Source of the DNA: JAZKAR01 sp040389065
Lineage (GTDB): Bacteria > Pseudomonadota > Gammaproteobacteria > Burkholderiales > Casimicrobiaceae
Reading direction: 5' to 3'
DNA: 64,000 nucleotides
NCBI GenBank assembly: GCA_040389065.1
Contig: JAZKAR010000017.1
Location: 21,555 to 85,554 of the forward strand
Below, piece after piece: positions 1 through 10,279 of this stretch. The position numbers and the translations under genes were made by a program. The number at the start of each line of letters is the position of its first letter. The first letter of the stretch is position 1. Under the pieces are notes generated by a model. The model saw only the letters and a list, made by a program, of their open reading frames with translations, did no database searches and was not told where the DNA came from.

Positions 1-3
1 TGT

Positions 4-555
4 TTAAAACTCACAGATTACAAATGTTTCCACACCATTTTCTTTTAATTTTTTTGAGCCACCCAATGAAGGCAAACTTACAATTGCTGCCCCTTCAACA
101 ACCGTGGCGCCTGTTCGTTGTAACAATTTTACGCCAGCCATCATTGTTCCACCGGTTGCAATTAAATCATCAATGATTAGCACTCGATCACCAGGCATGC
201 AAGCATCTACATGTAATTCCATGGTAGCACTACCATATTCTAATTCATACTCTTCATCAAACGTATCAAACGGTAGCTTACCTTTTTTCCGAATAGGAAT
301 AAAACCAAGGTTTAATTCATACGCAATCACACTGCCTAGAATAAAACCTCGCGCATCCATTCCTGCTACTAAGGTCAAACCATGATCCATATAGCGATGT
401 ACAAATAAATCGATTAACACCCGAAAGGTTTTGGGGTGTTTTAATACCGGAGTAATATCTCTAAAGCTCACTCCTGGCTGAGGCCAATCAGGTACTAAAC
501 GGATGTGACGCTTAATATAATGCGCATCATGTATAGGTAAAATAGAGTAAGACAT
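4..555 (-). CDS. apt: Adenine phosphoribosyltransferase
   Basis: Purine salvage enzyme of the cytoplasm that joins adenine to PRPP to give AMP and pyrophosphate. The 183-residue length is normal for the family. The PRPP-binding loop VLIIDDLIATGGT lies at residues 125-137, and the hood and adenine-binding segments (WPQPGVSFRDITPVL near 24-38, AGMDARGFILG near 64-74) are intact. The start is the ATG at 555. It is a single gene; the next gene to the right is the efflux operon on the same strand, 213 bases away and separated by a structured gap. Identification is secure from sequence recall of the family. Confidence 0.96.
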   Translation of the reverse strand: MSYSILPIHDAHYIKRHIRLVPDWPQPGVSFRDITPVLKHPKTFRVLIDLFVHRYMDHGLTLVAGMDARGFILGSVIAYELNLGFIPIRKKGKLPFDTFDEEYELEYGSATMELHVDACMPGDRVLIIDDLIATGGTMMAGVKLLQRTGATVVEGAAIVSLPSLGGSKKLKENGVETFVICEF

Positions 556-610
556 TAATCACTCGCTTTAGAGATATTCTTTATCTTTATCGGCACTTAC
601 CCTAAGGGGC

Positions 611-745
611 TATAATCTAGGCTTCATACTAAAACAATGTTTCTTCACATTGCAATTTCTGCATCTGGCATGATTGCCCTAGTGCACGATGGTGCTTACC
701 TGTACCTAGTAGATTAGTAGATGCAGAAACCCATCAGTTTTATGA
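611..745 (+). ncRNA. Candidate structured small RNA or hairpin element
   Basis: The gap between apt and the efflux operon holds a perfect -10 box TATAAT at 611-616 on the plus strand with no gene downstream. About 40 bases later comes a perfect 11-base inverted repeat, TTTCTGCATCT (656-666) and AGATGCAGAAA (719-729). Between the arms are two short hairpins, GGCA-TGAT-TGCC (667-678) and GCAC-GATG-GTGC (from about 684). The shape suggests a folded transcript or a degraded mobile hairpin. I recognise no known RNA family and see no clear -35 box, so this is only a candidate. Confidence 0.25.
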
Positions 746-768
746 GCGTATTCTATTCCAGATATAAC

Positions 769-2226
769 CTAAACAGGTTTCCACCCTCCCCCCAATGCTT
801 TATAAATACTCACTAAGGTAGTTGCCATAGCTGTTTGGCTCTGAGTAAATTGCGATTGATCAGTAATACGGCGACGCTCAGCATCTAACACTGTCAATAT
901 ATCAATAGCACCTGCTTCAAAGCGGATGCGCGAAATCTGATTCATTTCTTGAGCAGATTGCAATGCTTTATATAAATATTCACTTTGTTGCGCTGTACGG
1001 CTATAACTGACTAAAGCACCTTCTGTTTCTTCTAGAGCGGTTAAAACGGTACCTTCATACACGGCTAAAGCAGCATTCGCCTGTGCTTTACTGCCTTCAA
1101 TGCGCGAACGAATACGCCCAAAATCTAAGGCTGTCCAAGCGATCGAAGCGCCTAAGTTATATAAAAATGCCTGGCTATCGGTAAGCAACCCTAAGGTTCC
1201 AGCATTTAAACCGAGCCGACCTGTAAAGTTAACGGTCGGGAATAAATCAGCGGTATTAAAACCAATATTGGCTGTGGCTGCAGCTAAGCGACGCTCAGCC
1301 TGGCGCACATCAGGGCGGCGGCGCAATAATGAAGCAGGAGTTCCAATTTTTTGTAACGCAGGCAAGCCTGGTAAAGGCTGAGGCTTAGACAAAGTCTGAT
1401 TTAACGCTAATGGCATTTGCCCTGTTAGCCTAGCTAGGCGGTATCGAATACGCTCAAGGCTACTTTCTAGTTGCGGTAAATTAGCACGTGTGCTTTCTAG
1501 CAACTCAGATACTTGCTCAACCTCTAAACGCCCGCTGCGCCCCAGATCAAAACGGGTTTTAACGACACTTTGTAATGCCTCAAGATTTTTTAACGTTTCT
1601 TGTGATAGCGCTATTTGTGCCTGAAGCCCTCTTAATTGAAAATATTGGCTTGCGACTTCAGCGGTTACACTTACTTGGGCTGCGTGAATACCTGCCTCTT
1701 CAGCAGACGTTAACGCAGCGCTCATCTGTTTGGCGCGAAAAAAACGCCCAAACAAATTCGCTTCCCAGCTCATGTCTACCCCTAAGCCATGCGTCGTTTG
1801 GGTTCTATCGGAACGCGAACCTGGTTTTAATGTTTGCCCTGTTACTGCTTTTTCAACAGAATAGTCTACCCCTATAGTAGGGAAAAACTCCGCTTCCACA
1901 CCGCGATCTTGCGCACGAGCAGCCTGCAAATTAGCAACAGCGACTTTAACTTCAGGATTATTCTTCAGCGCAGCGCTTACCAATTGATTGAGTAATGGAT
2001 CATTAAAGGCTGTCCAAAATTCAGCAATAGGCTCCTCTGCCACCGCTGTTGCCCCAGGAGCATTATAAAAACCTTCCTCGACTTTTATCTCAGGCTTTTT
2101 ATAATCGGGGCCTGCTGCACAGCCTGCCAGTACCAACGTTATGATACTCAAGGCTAGTGATGATGAAGGTTTACGTGTTGACCATTTAGAATGGTACGAT
2201 TTAGAGTTTAGCCATATCGTTAACAT
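769..2226 (-). CDS. RND efflux outer-membrane lipoprotein (NodT/OprM family)
   Basis: Outer-membrane channel of a tripartite efflux pump. The N-terminus carries a lipoprotein signal with lipobox LAGC (Cys36), followed by GPDYKKP, the usual start of mature NodT-family channels. Two OEP repeats follow, with the typical segments RRRPDVRQAERRLAAA and a helical barrel rich in Ala/Gln. Length 485 residues, normal. Its ATG overlaps the stop codon of the pump gene by one base (TAATG), so the two are translationally coupled. It is the third gene of the adaptor-pump-channel operon; the substrate cannot be told from sequence. Confidence 0.93.
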   Translation of the reverse strand: MLTIWLNSKSYHSKWSTRKPSSSLALSIITLVLAGCAAGPDYKKPEIKVEEGFYNAPGATAVAEEPIAEFWTAFNDPLLNQLVSAALKNNPEVKVAVANLQAARAQDRGVEAEFFPTIGVDYSVEKAVTGQTLKPGSRSDRTQTTHGLGVDMSWEANLFGRFFRAKQMSAALTSAEEAGIHAAQVSVTAEVASQYFQLRGLQAQIALSQETLKNLEALQSVVKTRFDLGRSGRLEVEQVSELLESTRANLPQLESSLERIRYRLARLTGQMPLALNQTLSKPQPLPGLPALQKIGTPASLLRRRPDVRQAERRLAAATANIGFNTADLFPTVNFTGRLGLNAGTLGLLTDSQAFLYNLGASIAWTALDFGRIRSRIEGSKAQANAALAVYEGTVLTALEETEGALVSYSRTAQQSEYLYKALQSAQEMNQISRIRFEAGAIDILTVLDAERRRITDQSQFTQSQTAMATTLVSIYKALGGGWKPV

Positions 2227-5200
2227 TATGATACTGCCCCTTTTTGTTCAATAGGATGAGCTGAGTGCTTGCTGCTTTTAAGAGGTGTGCGGCGTAATAA
2301 CACATAAAACACAGGTGTTAAAAATATACCGAATAAAGTAACCCCCACCATACCACTAAACACCGCAATTCCCATAGCCCGGCGCATTTCGCTACCTGCG
2401 CCTGATCCTAATATTAAAGGAATCACGCCAGCACAAAAAGCGATAGAAGTCATTAAAATGGGGCGCAATCGTAACCGTGCCGCTTCGACAACTGCATGCT
2501 GAATCGAATGGCCTTGAAACTCCAGCTCTCTTGCAAACTCGACAATTAAAATTGCGTTTTTACAGGCAAGGCCCAATAAGACCACCAAAGCTATTTGTGT
2601 GAACACATTATTATCACCGGGCTGACCAAGAAATGAACTAATCCATACCCCTATCATCGCACTGAGAATACATAAAGGCACTATCAGTAAAATAGCCAGA
2701 GGCATTGACCAGCTCTCATACGTAGCGGCTAATACAAAAAATACCAGCACGATACATAGAGGGAAAATATAAATCATGGTATTACCCGCAATTTTTTCCT
2801 GATAAACCAGTTCTGTCCACTCATACCCTACACCGTGAGGCAGACTTTTTTTCAACAAAGCTTCAATTTCTGCCTGAGCCTGCCCTGAACTAAATCCTGG
2901 CTTTGGGCTACCATTAATATCAGCAGAAGGATAACTATTATGCCGTGTAACACGTGTAGGCCCAAAGCTAGATTTAACCGTCAGCATAGAGCTTAAAGGA
3001 ACTCCTTCCCCTTGCTCATTACGCGTTTTTAATTGAAGCATTGCATCAGCGGTTGCACGGTAAGGTGCATCAGCTTGAATAACTACTGAAAATGTTTTTC
3101 CAAAGCGGTTAAAGTCATTTACGTATAAAGACCCTAGATACATTTGCATCGTGTCATACACATCGCGCAAACTTACCCCCATTTGCTTAGCTTTTGTACG
3201 ATCAACATCTGCAAACAGTTGGGGTACATTAATATCATAGGTTGAATACGGCATACCTATTGAGCTTTGAGGGTTGCTATACACTTGTCCTAATACGCCC
3301 CATACCGCTCCAAATAAAGCTTGCTCGCCTAAACCTTTGCGATCTTGCACCTGCAATTTAAACCCACCGGCATTTCCTAAACCATCTACCGCAGGTGGAG
3401 GTACCACAAACATTCGAGCACCCTGAATTTGTTGAATAGCGCCGTTCACTTTTCCTAAAATAGCTTCTTTAGAAAGATCTCCAGTTGTGCGTTTTTCAAA
3501 GGCAGATAAACCAAAGAATACAATTCCTTCGTTAGGCGCTGTTGAAAAGCCTGCAATCGATAACCCAGGGAAAGCAATTGAATTTTCGATACCAGGTATT
3601 TTTAATGCAATATCGCTCATTCTGCGAATCACTGCATCGGTACGCTCAAGCGATGAACCTGCGGGTAGCTGTGCAATACCAATCAAATACTGTTTATCAG
3701 GCGATGGCACAAATCCAGTAGGAATTTTATTGAATAAAAGTACAGTACACACGACCAAAATGAGATAAATCAATATTGGCATGCCTTTACGCGCTACGCT
3801 TTTCTCAACGCGTCTTCCATACGCATCTGAGGTGCGATTAAATAACCAGTTAAAGCCTCTGAAAAAAGGGCCGCAAAAACGATCCATCTGACGGGTTAAC
3901 CAATCCTTGGGTGCATCATGCCCACGCAATAATAAAGCGGCTAATGCAGGCGAAAGTGTTAACGAATTAATGGCTGAAATAACGGTGGAGATCGCAATGG
4001 TAACTGCAAACTGGCGATAAAATTGACCGCTTAAACCGCTTACGAAAGCCAAAGGCACAAATACAGCACATAACACTAACGCAATCGCAACAATCGGCCC
4101 TGAAACTTCTCGCATTGCTTTTACGCTGGCATCATAGGCGCTTAAACCATGTTCAATATTACGCTCAACGTTTTCTACCACAACAATGGCATCATCCACC
4201 ACAATTCCAATGGCGAGTACCAATCCAAATAGTGTAAGCGTGTTTATCGAAAAGCCAAGCATCCACAATACTGCAAAGGTTCCTACCACTGAAACAGGAA
4301 CAGCTAATAAAGGAATAATCGAAGCGCGCCAGGTTTGTAAAAACAAAATAACAACGATCACCACTAAAATAATAGCTTCAATCAGCGTGTGAATCACTTT
4401 ATTGATCGATGCATCCACGAAACGGGTGGGGTCATACACAATACTGTACTCAACGCCTTCAGGAAAATCCTTTTTAAGGCGTTCCATGGTGGAACGCACC
4501 TGATCAGCCAGCGCTAACGCATTTGATTGAGGGGCTTGAAACACTGCTATTGCAGCGGCTTCTTTATTGTTAAGTAAGCTGCGTAATGCAAAGCTATTTG
4601 CACTCAATTCCACACGCCCAACATCTTTCACGCGAATCATGGAACCATCACGTGTATCGCTTTTTAAAATAATATTGGCAAAGTCTTCTTCAGTTTGTAG
4701 TCGGCCCTGTGTATTTACAGATAATTCAAAATCTGTGCCTTTGGGCGAAGGTGAAGCACCGATAACCCCTGCTGCTACTTGGGCATTCTGTTCACGTACC
4801 GCATTGGCTACATCGGTAGCAGTTAGATTACGGGCGGCTAATTTAGAAGGATCAAGCCATAAACGCATGGCATAATCACCACCACCGAATAACAGCACTT
4901 GCCCCATACCTGATATTCGCAGTAACTCATTTTTTATATTAAGCTGCGCATAATTACGTAAATATAAAGCGTCGTAATGGTTATTGGGTGAAACCAAATG
5001 CACCACCATTGTAAGATTCGGCGCTGATTTTTCAGTGGTTACACCTATCTGGCGCACAATATCTGGCAAGCGCGGTAAAGCACGGCTAATTCGGTTTTGA
5101 ATAGCCGTTTCTGCCACTTCAGGATTGGTTCCAATTTTAAAGGTAGCCGTTAACATCAGCGTACCATCTGCCGTCGCTTGGCTATCTACATACAATAAAT

Positions 5201-5426
5201 TTTCAACCCCGTTAATTTGCTCTTCCAGCGGCATGGCAACTGTTTCAGCAATTACACTAGGATTCGCCCCGGGAAACTGCGCACGCACCACAATATTAGG
5301 CGGTGATACTTCAGGGTATTCTGAAATGGGCAAGCGAAAAATAGCCATCGCCCCCAACAAAAAAATCAACGACGATAGCACCGTCGCAAAGCGAGGGCGA
5401 TCAATAAAAAAACGAGCAATATTCAT
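2226..5426 (-). CDS. RND multidrug efflux pump, HAE1 family (AcrB/MexB-like)
   Basis: Inner-membrane proton-driven drug exporter of the hydrophobe/amphiphile RND family, 1066 residues, full length. It starts with MNIARFFIDRPRFA, the classic first helix. The proton-relay acidic pair is present in GIVVDDAIVVVENVE (transmembrane helix 4), and the partner lysine in LACKNAILIVEFA (helix 10). Two large periplasmic loops are present. It lies between the adaptor (56 bases upstream) and the channel (1-base overlap). The operon is divergent from a MarR regulator, which probably represses it. The drug range is unknown. Confidence 0.95.
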   Translation of the reverse strand: MNIARFFIDRPRFATVLSSLIFLLGAMAIFRLPISEYPEVSPPNIVVRAQFPGANPSVIAETVAMPLEEQINGVENLLYVDSQATADGTLMLTATFKIGTNPEVAETAIQNRISRALPRLPDIVRQIGVTTEKSAPNLTMVVHLVSPNNHYDALYLRNYAQLNIKNELLRISGMGQVLLFGGGDYAMRLWLDPSKLAARNLTATDVANAVREQNAQVAAGVIGASPSPKGTDFELSVNTQGRLQTEEDFANIILKSDTRDGSMIRVKDVGRVELSANSFALRSLLNNKEAAAIAVFQAPQSNALALADQVRSTMERLKKDFPEGVEYSIVYDPTRFVDASINKVIHTLIEAIILVVIVVILFLQTWRASIIPLLAVPVSVVGTFAVLWMLGFSINTLTLFGLVLAIGIVVDDAIVVVENVERNIEHGLSAYDASVKAMREVSGPIVAIALVLCAVFVPLAFVSGLSGQFYRQFAVTIAISTVISAINSLTLSPALAALLLRGHDAPKDWLTRQMDRFCGPFFRGFNWLFNRTSDAYGRRVEKSVARKGMPILIYLILVVCTVLLFNKIPTGFVPSPDKQYLIGIAQLPAGSSLERTDAVIRRMSDIALKIPGIENSIAFPGLSIAGFSTAPNEGIVFFGLSAFEKRTTGDLSKEAILGKVNGAIQQIQGARMFVVPPPAVDGLGNAGGFKLQVQDRKGLGEQALFGAVWGVLGQVYSNPQSSIGMPYSTYDINVPQLFADVDRTKAKQMGVSLRDVYDTMQMYLGSLYVNDFNRFGKTFSVVIQADAPYRATADAMLQLKTRNEQGEGVPLSSMLTVKSSFGPTRVTRHNSYPSADINGSPKPGFSSGQAQAEIEALLKKSLPHGVGYEWTELVYQEKIAGNTMIYIFPLCIVLVFFVLAATYESWSMPLAILLIVPLCILSAMIGVWISSFLGQPGDNNVFTQIALVVLLGLACKNAILIVEFARELEFQGHSIQHAVVEAARLRLRPILMTSIAFCAGVIPLILGSGAGSEMRRAMGIAVFSGMVGVTLFGIFLTPVFYVLLRRTPLKSSKHSAHPIEQKGAVS

Positions 5427-5482
5427 GCTATAAAACCTTTGCGTTGAAGGACTAGGCCTAAGAAGTTTTTACTTCTCGTAGC

Positions 5483-6700
5483 CTACGATTTAGCTGCAGC
5501 GGGTGCAGCTTTAGGCTCAGATTTTTCGGCTTTTTCAGGCGCTTTTTCGGGCGCTTTTTCAGGTTTTACAACCATGCCTGGCTGTATACGCTGAACGCCT
5601 TCTACGATGACAAGGTCTCCAGCTTTTAAGCCTGACTGAACCACACGTAATCCCTCATGTAATGAGCCCAATTTCACTTCTTTCGGAAATGCTTTATTGT
5701 CAGGTGAAACCACCCATATAATTTTCTTCGACTGATCTACATTTACCGTTCTATCGGGTACCAATATGGCGTCAACAGGCAGACCTTCTGGCACACTCAC
5801 ACGTGCAAATAAACCTGGCATCCATTGCCCCGAGGTATTTTCAAATACCGCGCGTGCTTGAACAGTACCCGTTGAAGGGCTCACCCGGTTATCTAGAAAA
5901 TCGAGCTTACCTTCATAGGTATTATCTCCATCGTCAGACAGCAGCATTTTTACGGGAACCGCTTGGCCTTTTCTAAACACAGCGCTTGATTTCAAATACG
6001 ACTGCTCACTCATCGCAAAATAAACATGCATATGATCAACCGATACAACGGTGGTAAGCACCGAGGTACCTGCTCCGATTAAATTTCCCGCGGTAATAAG
6101 CGCTCGTGAAACTCGCCCATCAATGGGTGCGCGAATTTTTGTATAACTTAAATTAAGATTTGCCAGTCGATACGCAGCTTCTGCTCCTTTTAACGTTGCT
6201 TCGGCTTGATTTTGCTGTGCACGTAACGTTTCATTTTCTTGCTGAGAAGTCGCTTTCGCTTCAAACAGCTTTTTTGAACGCAATGCATCGGTTCGACTTA
6301 ACTCTAATTGGGCTTTAGCTGCTGCTACCTGTGCCGCAGCACGCGCTAGCTCAGCTTCAAAAGGTGCAGGATCTATGGTATAAAGCACATCGCCCTTTTT
6401 TACCTTCTGCCCTGCTTTAAAATGCAGGTTTTCAATTACCCCTGATACTCTCGAGCGAATTTCTACACTTTCAGGCGATTCAAAACGCCCTGTCCACTCA
6501 CTTACTGGCTGAATGGTTTTTTGAATAGCTTCCGTTACAGTAACGGGGATTGCAGGAGGAGGCGTTGCAGCAGCACCATGTGGCGCCGATGATTTTTCAT
6601 CGCTACCACATGCACTTAACAACAATGACACAGTTAAATACGCTAACCCTGACCATTTAAATCTAGGTTTGCTTTTGGAATGATTTTCAAAAAATAGCAT
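5483..6700 (-). CDS. RND efflux periplasmic adaptor lipoprotein (AcrA/MexA-like)
   Basis: Membrane-fusion protein linking the pump to the outer-membrane channel. The lipobox LLSAC places the lipidated Cys at residue 31. Then follow a lipoyl half (SPESVEIRSRVSGVIENLHFKAG), a helical hairpin of Ala-rich heptads, the second lipoyl half (IRAPIDGRVSRAL) and beta-barrel/membrane-proximal domains. The C-terminus is a Lys/Glu/Pro/Ala tail containing repeats of EKAP, which is not conserved in the family. First gene of the efflux operon; its start faces marR across 75 bases. Confidence 0.94.
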   Translation of the reverse strand: MLFFENHSKSKPRFKWSGLAYLTVSLLLSACGSDEKSSAPHGAAATPPPAIPVTVTEAIQKTIQPVSEWTGRFESPESVEIRSRVSGVIENLHFKAGQKVKKGDVLYTIDPAPFEAELARAAAQVAAAKAQLELSRTDALRSKKLFEAKATSQQENETLRAQQNQAEATLKGAEAAYRLANLNLSYTKIRAPIDGRVSRALITAGNLIGAGTSVLTTVVSVDHMHVYFAMSEQSYLKSSAVFRKGQAVPVKMLLSDDGDNTYEGKLDFLDNRVSPSTGTVQARAVFENTSGQWMPGLFARVSVPEGLPVDAILVPDRTVNVDQSKKIIWVVSPDNKAFPKEVKLGSLHEGLRVVQSGLKAGDLVIVEGVQRIQPGMVVKPEKAPEKAPEKAEKSEPKAAPAAAKS

Positions 6701-6775
6701 AATCAGCCTTTGTAAACTTTTATTATCGCTGTATTGTATTTGCTAAAAATTAGTTACGCAATGTATTATTAAGAT
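6701..6775. promoter_or_regulatory. Divergent promoter region between efflux operon and marR
   Basis: Only 75 AT-rich bases separate the starts of the adaptor gene and marR, so both promoters and any MarR operator must lie here or overlap the coding starts. I see no convincing palindromic operator by eye. Assignment rests on gene arrangement, which is the common layout for MarR-controlled RND pumps. Confidence 0.5.
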
Positions 6776-7294
6776 ATGAACCAACCTAAAAACTCTAAAA
6801 CATTTGATTATGAAGAAGCACAACGCCGAATCGCACAAGCACATCAACGTGCTACAGGCGATGCGCTGGGTGATGTAAACATTAATTTGTTACTAAAACA
6901 CAACACCTGGCTGCTTTCAGACTGCTTCAACGATGCGCTAAAAGCATACTCTTTAAATTGCATTAGCTATTTTGTGCTAATTAGCCTTTATACGTCTCCT
7001 GATAACCAAGCGAACCCTTGTGATATTTGTGTGTGTACGGGAGAAACCCGTGCCAATATGACGCGTATATGTGATGAATTAGTTGAGCAAAAACTTATTT
7101 TGCGAATTCCCAGTGCAACCGATCGGCGCCGTATTGATATATCGCTAACGCCCGAGGGTATAAGTGTATTGGAAACGATTATTCCGCAGTTGAGAACGCA
7201 TATAGAAACTATTTTTAAAGTGTTTGATGAAACTGAAAAAGCGACCCTTGAACGGTTATTGCTTAAATTGATGCATTCTTTGACAGGAAGTTAA
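6776..7294 (+). CDS. MarR family transcriptional regulator
   Basis: Winged-helix dimeric repressor of 172 residues. The recognition helix region (TGETRANMTRICDELVEQKLILR) and the wing (SATDRRRIDISLTPEG) match the MarR pattern, where the DRR motif contacts DNA. Long N- and C-terminal helices form the dimer interface. Cysteines at CDICVCTG just before the recognition helix might allow redox sensing, which is inference. It is divergent from the RND efflux operon and is its likely regulator. Confidence 0.9.
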   Translation: MNQPKNSKTFDYEEAQRRIAQAHQRATGDALGDVNINLLLKHNTWLLSDCFNDALKAYSLNCISYFVLISLYTSPDNQANPCDICVCTGETRANMTRICDELVEQKLILRIPSATDRRRIDISLTPEGISVLETIIPQLRTHIETIFKVFDETEKATLERLLLKLMHSLTGS

Positions 7295-7447
7295 TATAGA
7301 AGTGCTATACAGTTAGTTGCAAAAAATAATTTTGTTTCTAAAAATAGATTTTAAGCACCAGATTATGCAGTAAAAAATGTATTATTTTCTTTTAAAAAAA
7401 ATAGGTTAGATAACCGCACCTATTCACCAACTGAATGAACACCCAGC

Positions 7448-10279
7448 TTATTCAGTATTACCTAACGTACCACTACATATACCTGATTCAATATTCCACA
7501 ATTTTAATGTTAAATCATCTGAGGCAGTAACCAGTGTCCCATTTTTCAAAAAAATACACCCTCGTATTTTATTATGATGACCAGTAAGTATTTTTATACA
7601 TTTATTGCTATCTATTTTCCAAATTCTTATGGTTTGATCAAAAGCAACTGAAGCTATATATTGCCCGTTTGGTGAAACATCGCAAGCCCTAACTTTATCT
7701 GTATGGCCTCTCAATACGTTCAAACATTGGCCAGTTTGAGCATTCCATACTCTCAATGTTTTATCAGCTGAAGCTGAAATCACTAATCGGCCATCTATTG
7801 AGAAGGTGCCATCTCTAATAATGCCTTTATGCCCTTTGAGAGTTTGTAAACACTCACCATTTTTAGCATTCCAAATGCGCACCGTTTCATCATCTGAGCA
7901 TGTTAAAAATTGATACCCTACAGGTGAAAATTTGCAATCCCTAATGGCTCCTTTATGCCCTCTTAAAACGTGTATACATTCTAGTGTTTCACTATCCCAT
8001 ACGCGTGCAGTTAAATCATCCGAGCAAGAAATAAAATATTTACCATCAAAAGAATAATCACAACCTCTAATACCTTTTGTATGACCTTTAATAGTTTGAA
8101 TACATTTACCTGACTTAATATGCCACAAATATAAATTACTATCAGAAGTTGTAGATAAAATATGTTCATTATCTTGTGAAAATGTGCTGTCATAAACCAA
8201 ATGACTGTGCACCAAAATTTTAATACAACTTAATTCGTTAATATTCCATATTCTTAAGGTATTATCGAGAGAGCAAGAAGAAACATAATTATCGCAAGGT
8301 GATGATGAGCAACTAACTATTAATCTAAGATGATGAGGTAAATTAAGCGTGCTTTCGATTAAATGACGATTATCATCATACGTAGAAGACGGAGTACATT
8401 GATCAAAAATAATAGAAGAATGAACTATTGAAGGTTCTAATGCTATTGTATTTTCTAAACCACATCGGGTAAATTCACGGTAATGTAAGTTAGTATGTGA
8501 AAAATCAGAACCTTCTAGATTTACATCTATAAAATAGCCATGCATTAAATTAGCATCACAAAATTTAACCTTTTGAGCCATACAAGAAGCTATCTCTGCA
8601 GCCTCACAAGAAGCATTAGAAAAATTTGCTTCATTTAGAAAGATTTGTCTAATAATAGTTCCATTCAAATTTGCTGACTTAAATGATGCACCTCGTAAAT
8701 TAAAAATATTTATATCGTCTTTACTCATAATTACCCAATCTTTTAATTGAGCACCATCCATATGTATGTATTCAGTATTTGGATAAGGGTAGAATTTAAT
8801 GTGAGCATTTAAACAGTAAGCAAATGCTAGCTCACTTGCTTGATTTATGTAGTTATTTAAAATACTACGAAGACTAATTAAAGCTTGTGGATTATCTTCA
8901 TCTACTATCCATTGACCTAAAAAATCAAACGTTTCACGGCTAATTATAGGTAGGATCCACTTTTTCAGATTATTTTCTATTAGCGATTTATATAAATAAG
9001 AGGCTAGAAAAAACTCTAAAATAGACGTATGAGCAAATCTAAAATTACTGTCCTTAACGCGAACTAACAAAGTTGCAACCATTAGATCATCAAGCAAAAT
9101 TTCAACAATAGAATTAGTATTATTTTCTCGATTATTTATACCGTAATGAATAGCTAAATCATTATTCTCAACAATCCATTGTTTGAACCATTTCTCTAAA
9201 TAATCCGAAGTCCAAGCTTGTTTACCAGAACGCCATAAATCCGCTGAAAAATTTTCTAATAATATAAGTTTATGTTCAACTGATAATTTATGTTTGCCTG
9301 TATCACGCTCAAGTAACGATAAAATTAAATGGCGATATATAGTGATGCCTTGAATTTTCGATTGAGATTGATTCCATTCTTTGATATGAGGTATTAAATG
9401 AGGTATTAAACTTAAGGTATAGGGACGCTTAGATATCTCTACTAAATTATTAACTGAACGAACCAATGATAACAGAACATCGATATCTTCATCAGGAACT
9501 AAATGTATTAAGTAATTTTTAATTTGCGGTAGCGTTAAAGCGCTTAATTTAAAAAAAGTATAATGTACTGATTCCTTCAATGTCTTTAAATGATCTGGTA
9601 ATAAGAATACTCCTTGCTCTTCATGGTTTCTGAAAAAATGAGTACGGCAAGTAAGTAAAGCTCGCCCGTGAGTTGATAAAAACTTTTGATGCGCTGAAAA
9701 AACTATTCCTAATAAATTTTGTACAAATGCTTTCCCTTGCTTACGATTCAAATGCACAAGCACTTCATCCAGACCATCAAAAATAATTAAAGCACGGTCA
9801 TGTTGTACTAAGTAGATAATTTCTTCTGCACTTATTGGATTTTCACGTTCAAAATTGCCGCTTCCTTTAAGTAAATAGTCAATAATGCTTTGATAAGATA
9901 AGGTATCTAAATTGTTTTTGTTAGTAATTAACCTTAAATCTAAATAAATAGGTAAGGGAAATTTTTCTGAATTTAATAGATTTTGTGCTAGTTTTAAAGT
10001 AGTAACGGTTTTTCCCATTCCATAATCAGCCAGAATTACACCTAGCAAGGCCTTAGGTTTACGTAACCATTTTTGCAAATAGCTAAATATAGATTTAGGT
10101 TTATTACATGTTAAGTAACTGCCTAGATATTTTTTTTCAACAAACAACTCATTTAATTGAACTTCGTAACCAAACTGAGGAATTAAATATTCGATAGAAT
10201 TAAAAAAATGTATTTCATTTGATGTAAATTCAATCGCTTTTTTTCTAATTGTATTAATCTGATTATTTGATAAGATCAT
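7448..10279 (-). CDS. NACHT-type NTPase with pentapeptide repeats and WD40 propeller
   Basis: A 943-residue STAND-type protein. A short N-terminal region (1-75) is followed by a NACHT P-loop module: Walker A ADYGMGKT (84-91) and Walker B LIIFDGLDEV (164-173). A helical region follows, then about 80 residues of pentapeptide-like repeats (around 540-620, e.g. NLRGASFKSANLNG), and seven WD40 blades (660-943, each ending in a motif such as RIWN or RVWN) that should close one propeller. No nuclease, TIR or protease effector domain is visible. Base composition is clearly more AT-rich than flanking genes, suggesting acquisition. Such proteins act as ligand-sensing switches, including in phage defence; the role here is unknown. 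Confidence 0.85.
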   Translation of the reverse strand: MILSNNQINTIRKKAIEFTSNEIHFFNSIEYLIPQFGYEVQLNELFVEKKYLGSYLTCNKPKSIFSYLQKWLRKPKALLGVILADYGMGKTVTTLKLAQNLLNSEKFPLPIYLDLRLITNKNNLDTLSYQSIIDYLLKGSGNFERENPISAEEIIYLVQHDRALIIFDGLDEVLVHLNRKQGKAFVQNLLGIVFSAHQKFLSTHGRALLTCRTHFFRNHEEQGVFLLPDHLKTLKESVHYTFFKLSALTLPQIKNYLIHLVPDEDIDVLLSLVRSVNNLVEISKRPYTLSLIPHLIPHIKEWNQSQSKIQGITIYRHLILSLLERDTGKHKLSVEHKLILLENFSADLWRSGKQAWTSDYLEKWFKQWIVENNDLAIHYGINNRENNTNSIVEILLDDLMVATLLVRVKDSNFRFAHTSILEFFLASYLYKSLIENNLKKWILPIISRETFDFLGQWIVDEDNPQALISLRSILNNYINQASELAFAYCLNAHIKFYPYPNTEYIHMDGAQLKDWVIMSKDDINIFNLRGASFKSANLNGTIIRQIFLNEANFSNASCEAAEIASCMAQKVKFCDANLMHGYFIDVNLEGSDFSHTNLHYREFTRCGLENTIALEPSIVHSSIIFDQCTPSSTYDDNRHLIESTLNLPHHLRLIVSCSSSPCDNYVSSCSLDNTLRIWNINELSCIKILVHSHLVYDSTFSQDNEHILSTTSDSNLYLWHIKSGKCIQTIKGHTKGIRGCDYSFDGKYFISCSDDLTARVWDSETLECIHVLRGHKGAIRDCKFSPVGYQFLTCSDDETVRIWNAKNGECLQTLKGHKGIIRDGTFSIDGRLVISASADKTLRVWNAQTGQCLNVLRGHTDKVRACDVSPNGQYIASVAFDQTIRIWKIDSNKCIKILTGHHNKIRGCIFLKNGTLVTASDDLTLKLWNIESGICSGTLGNTE

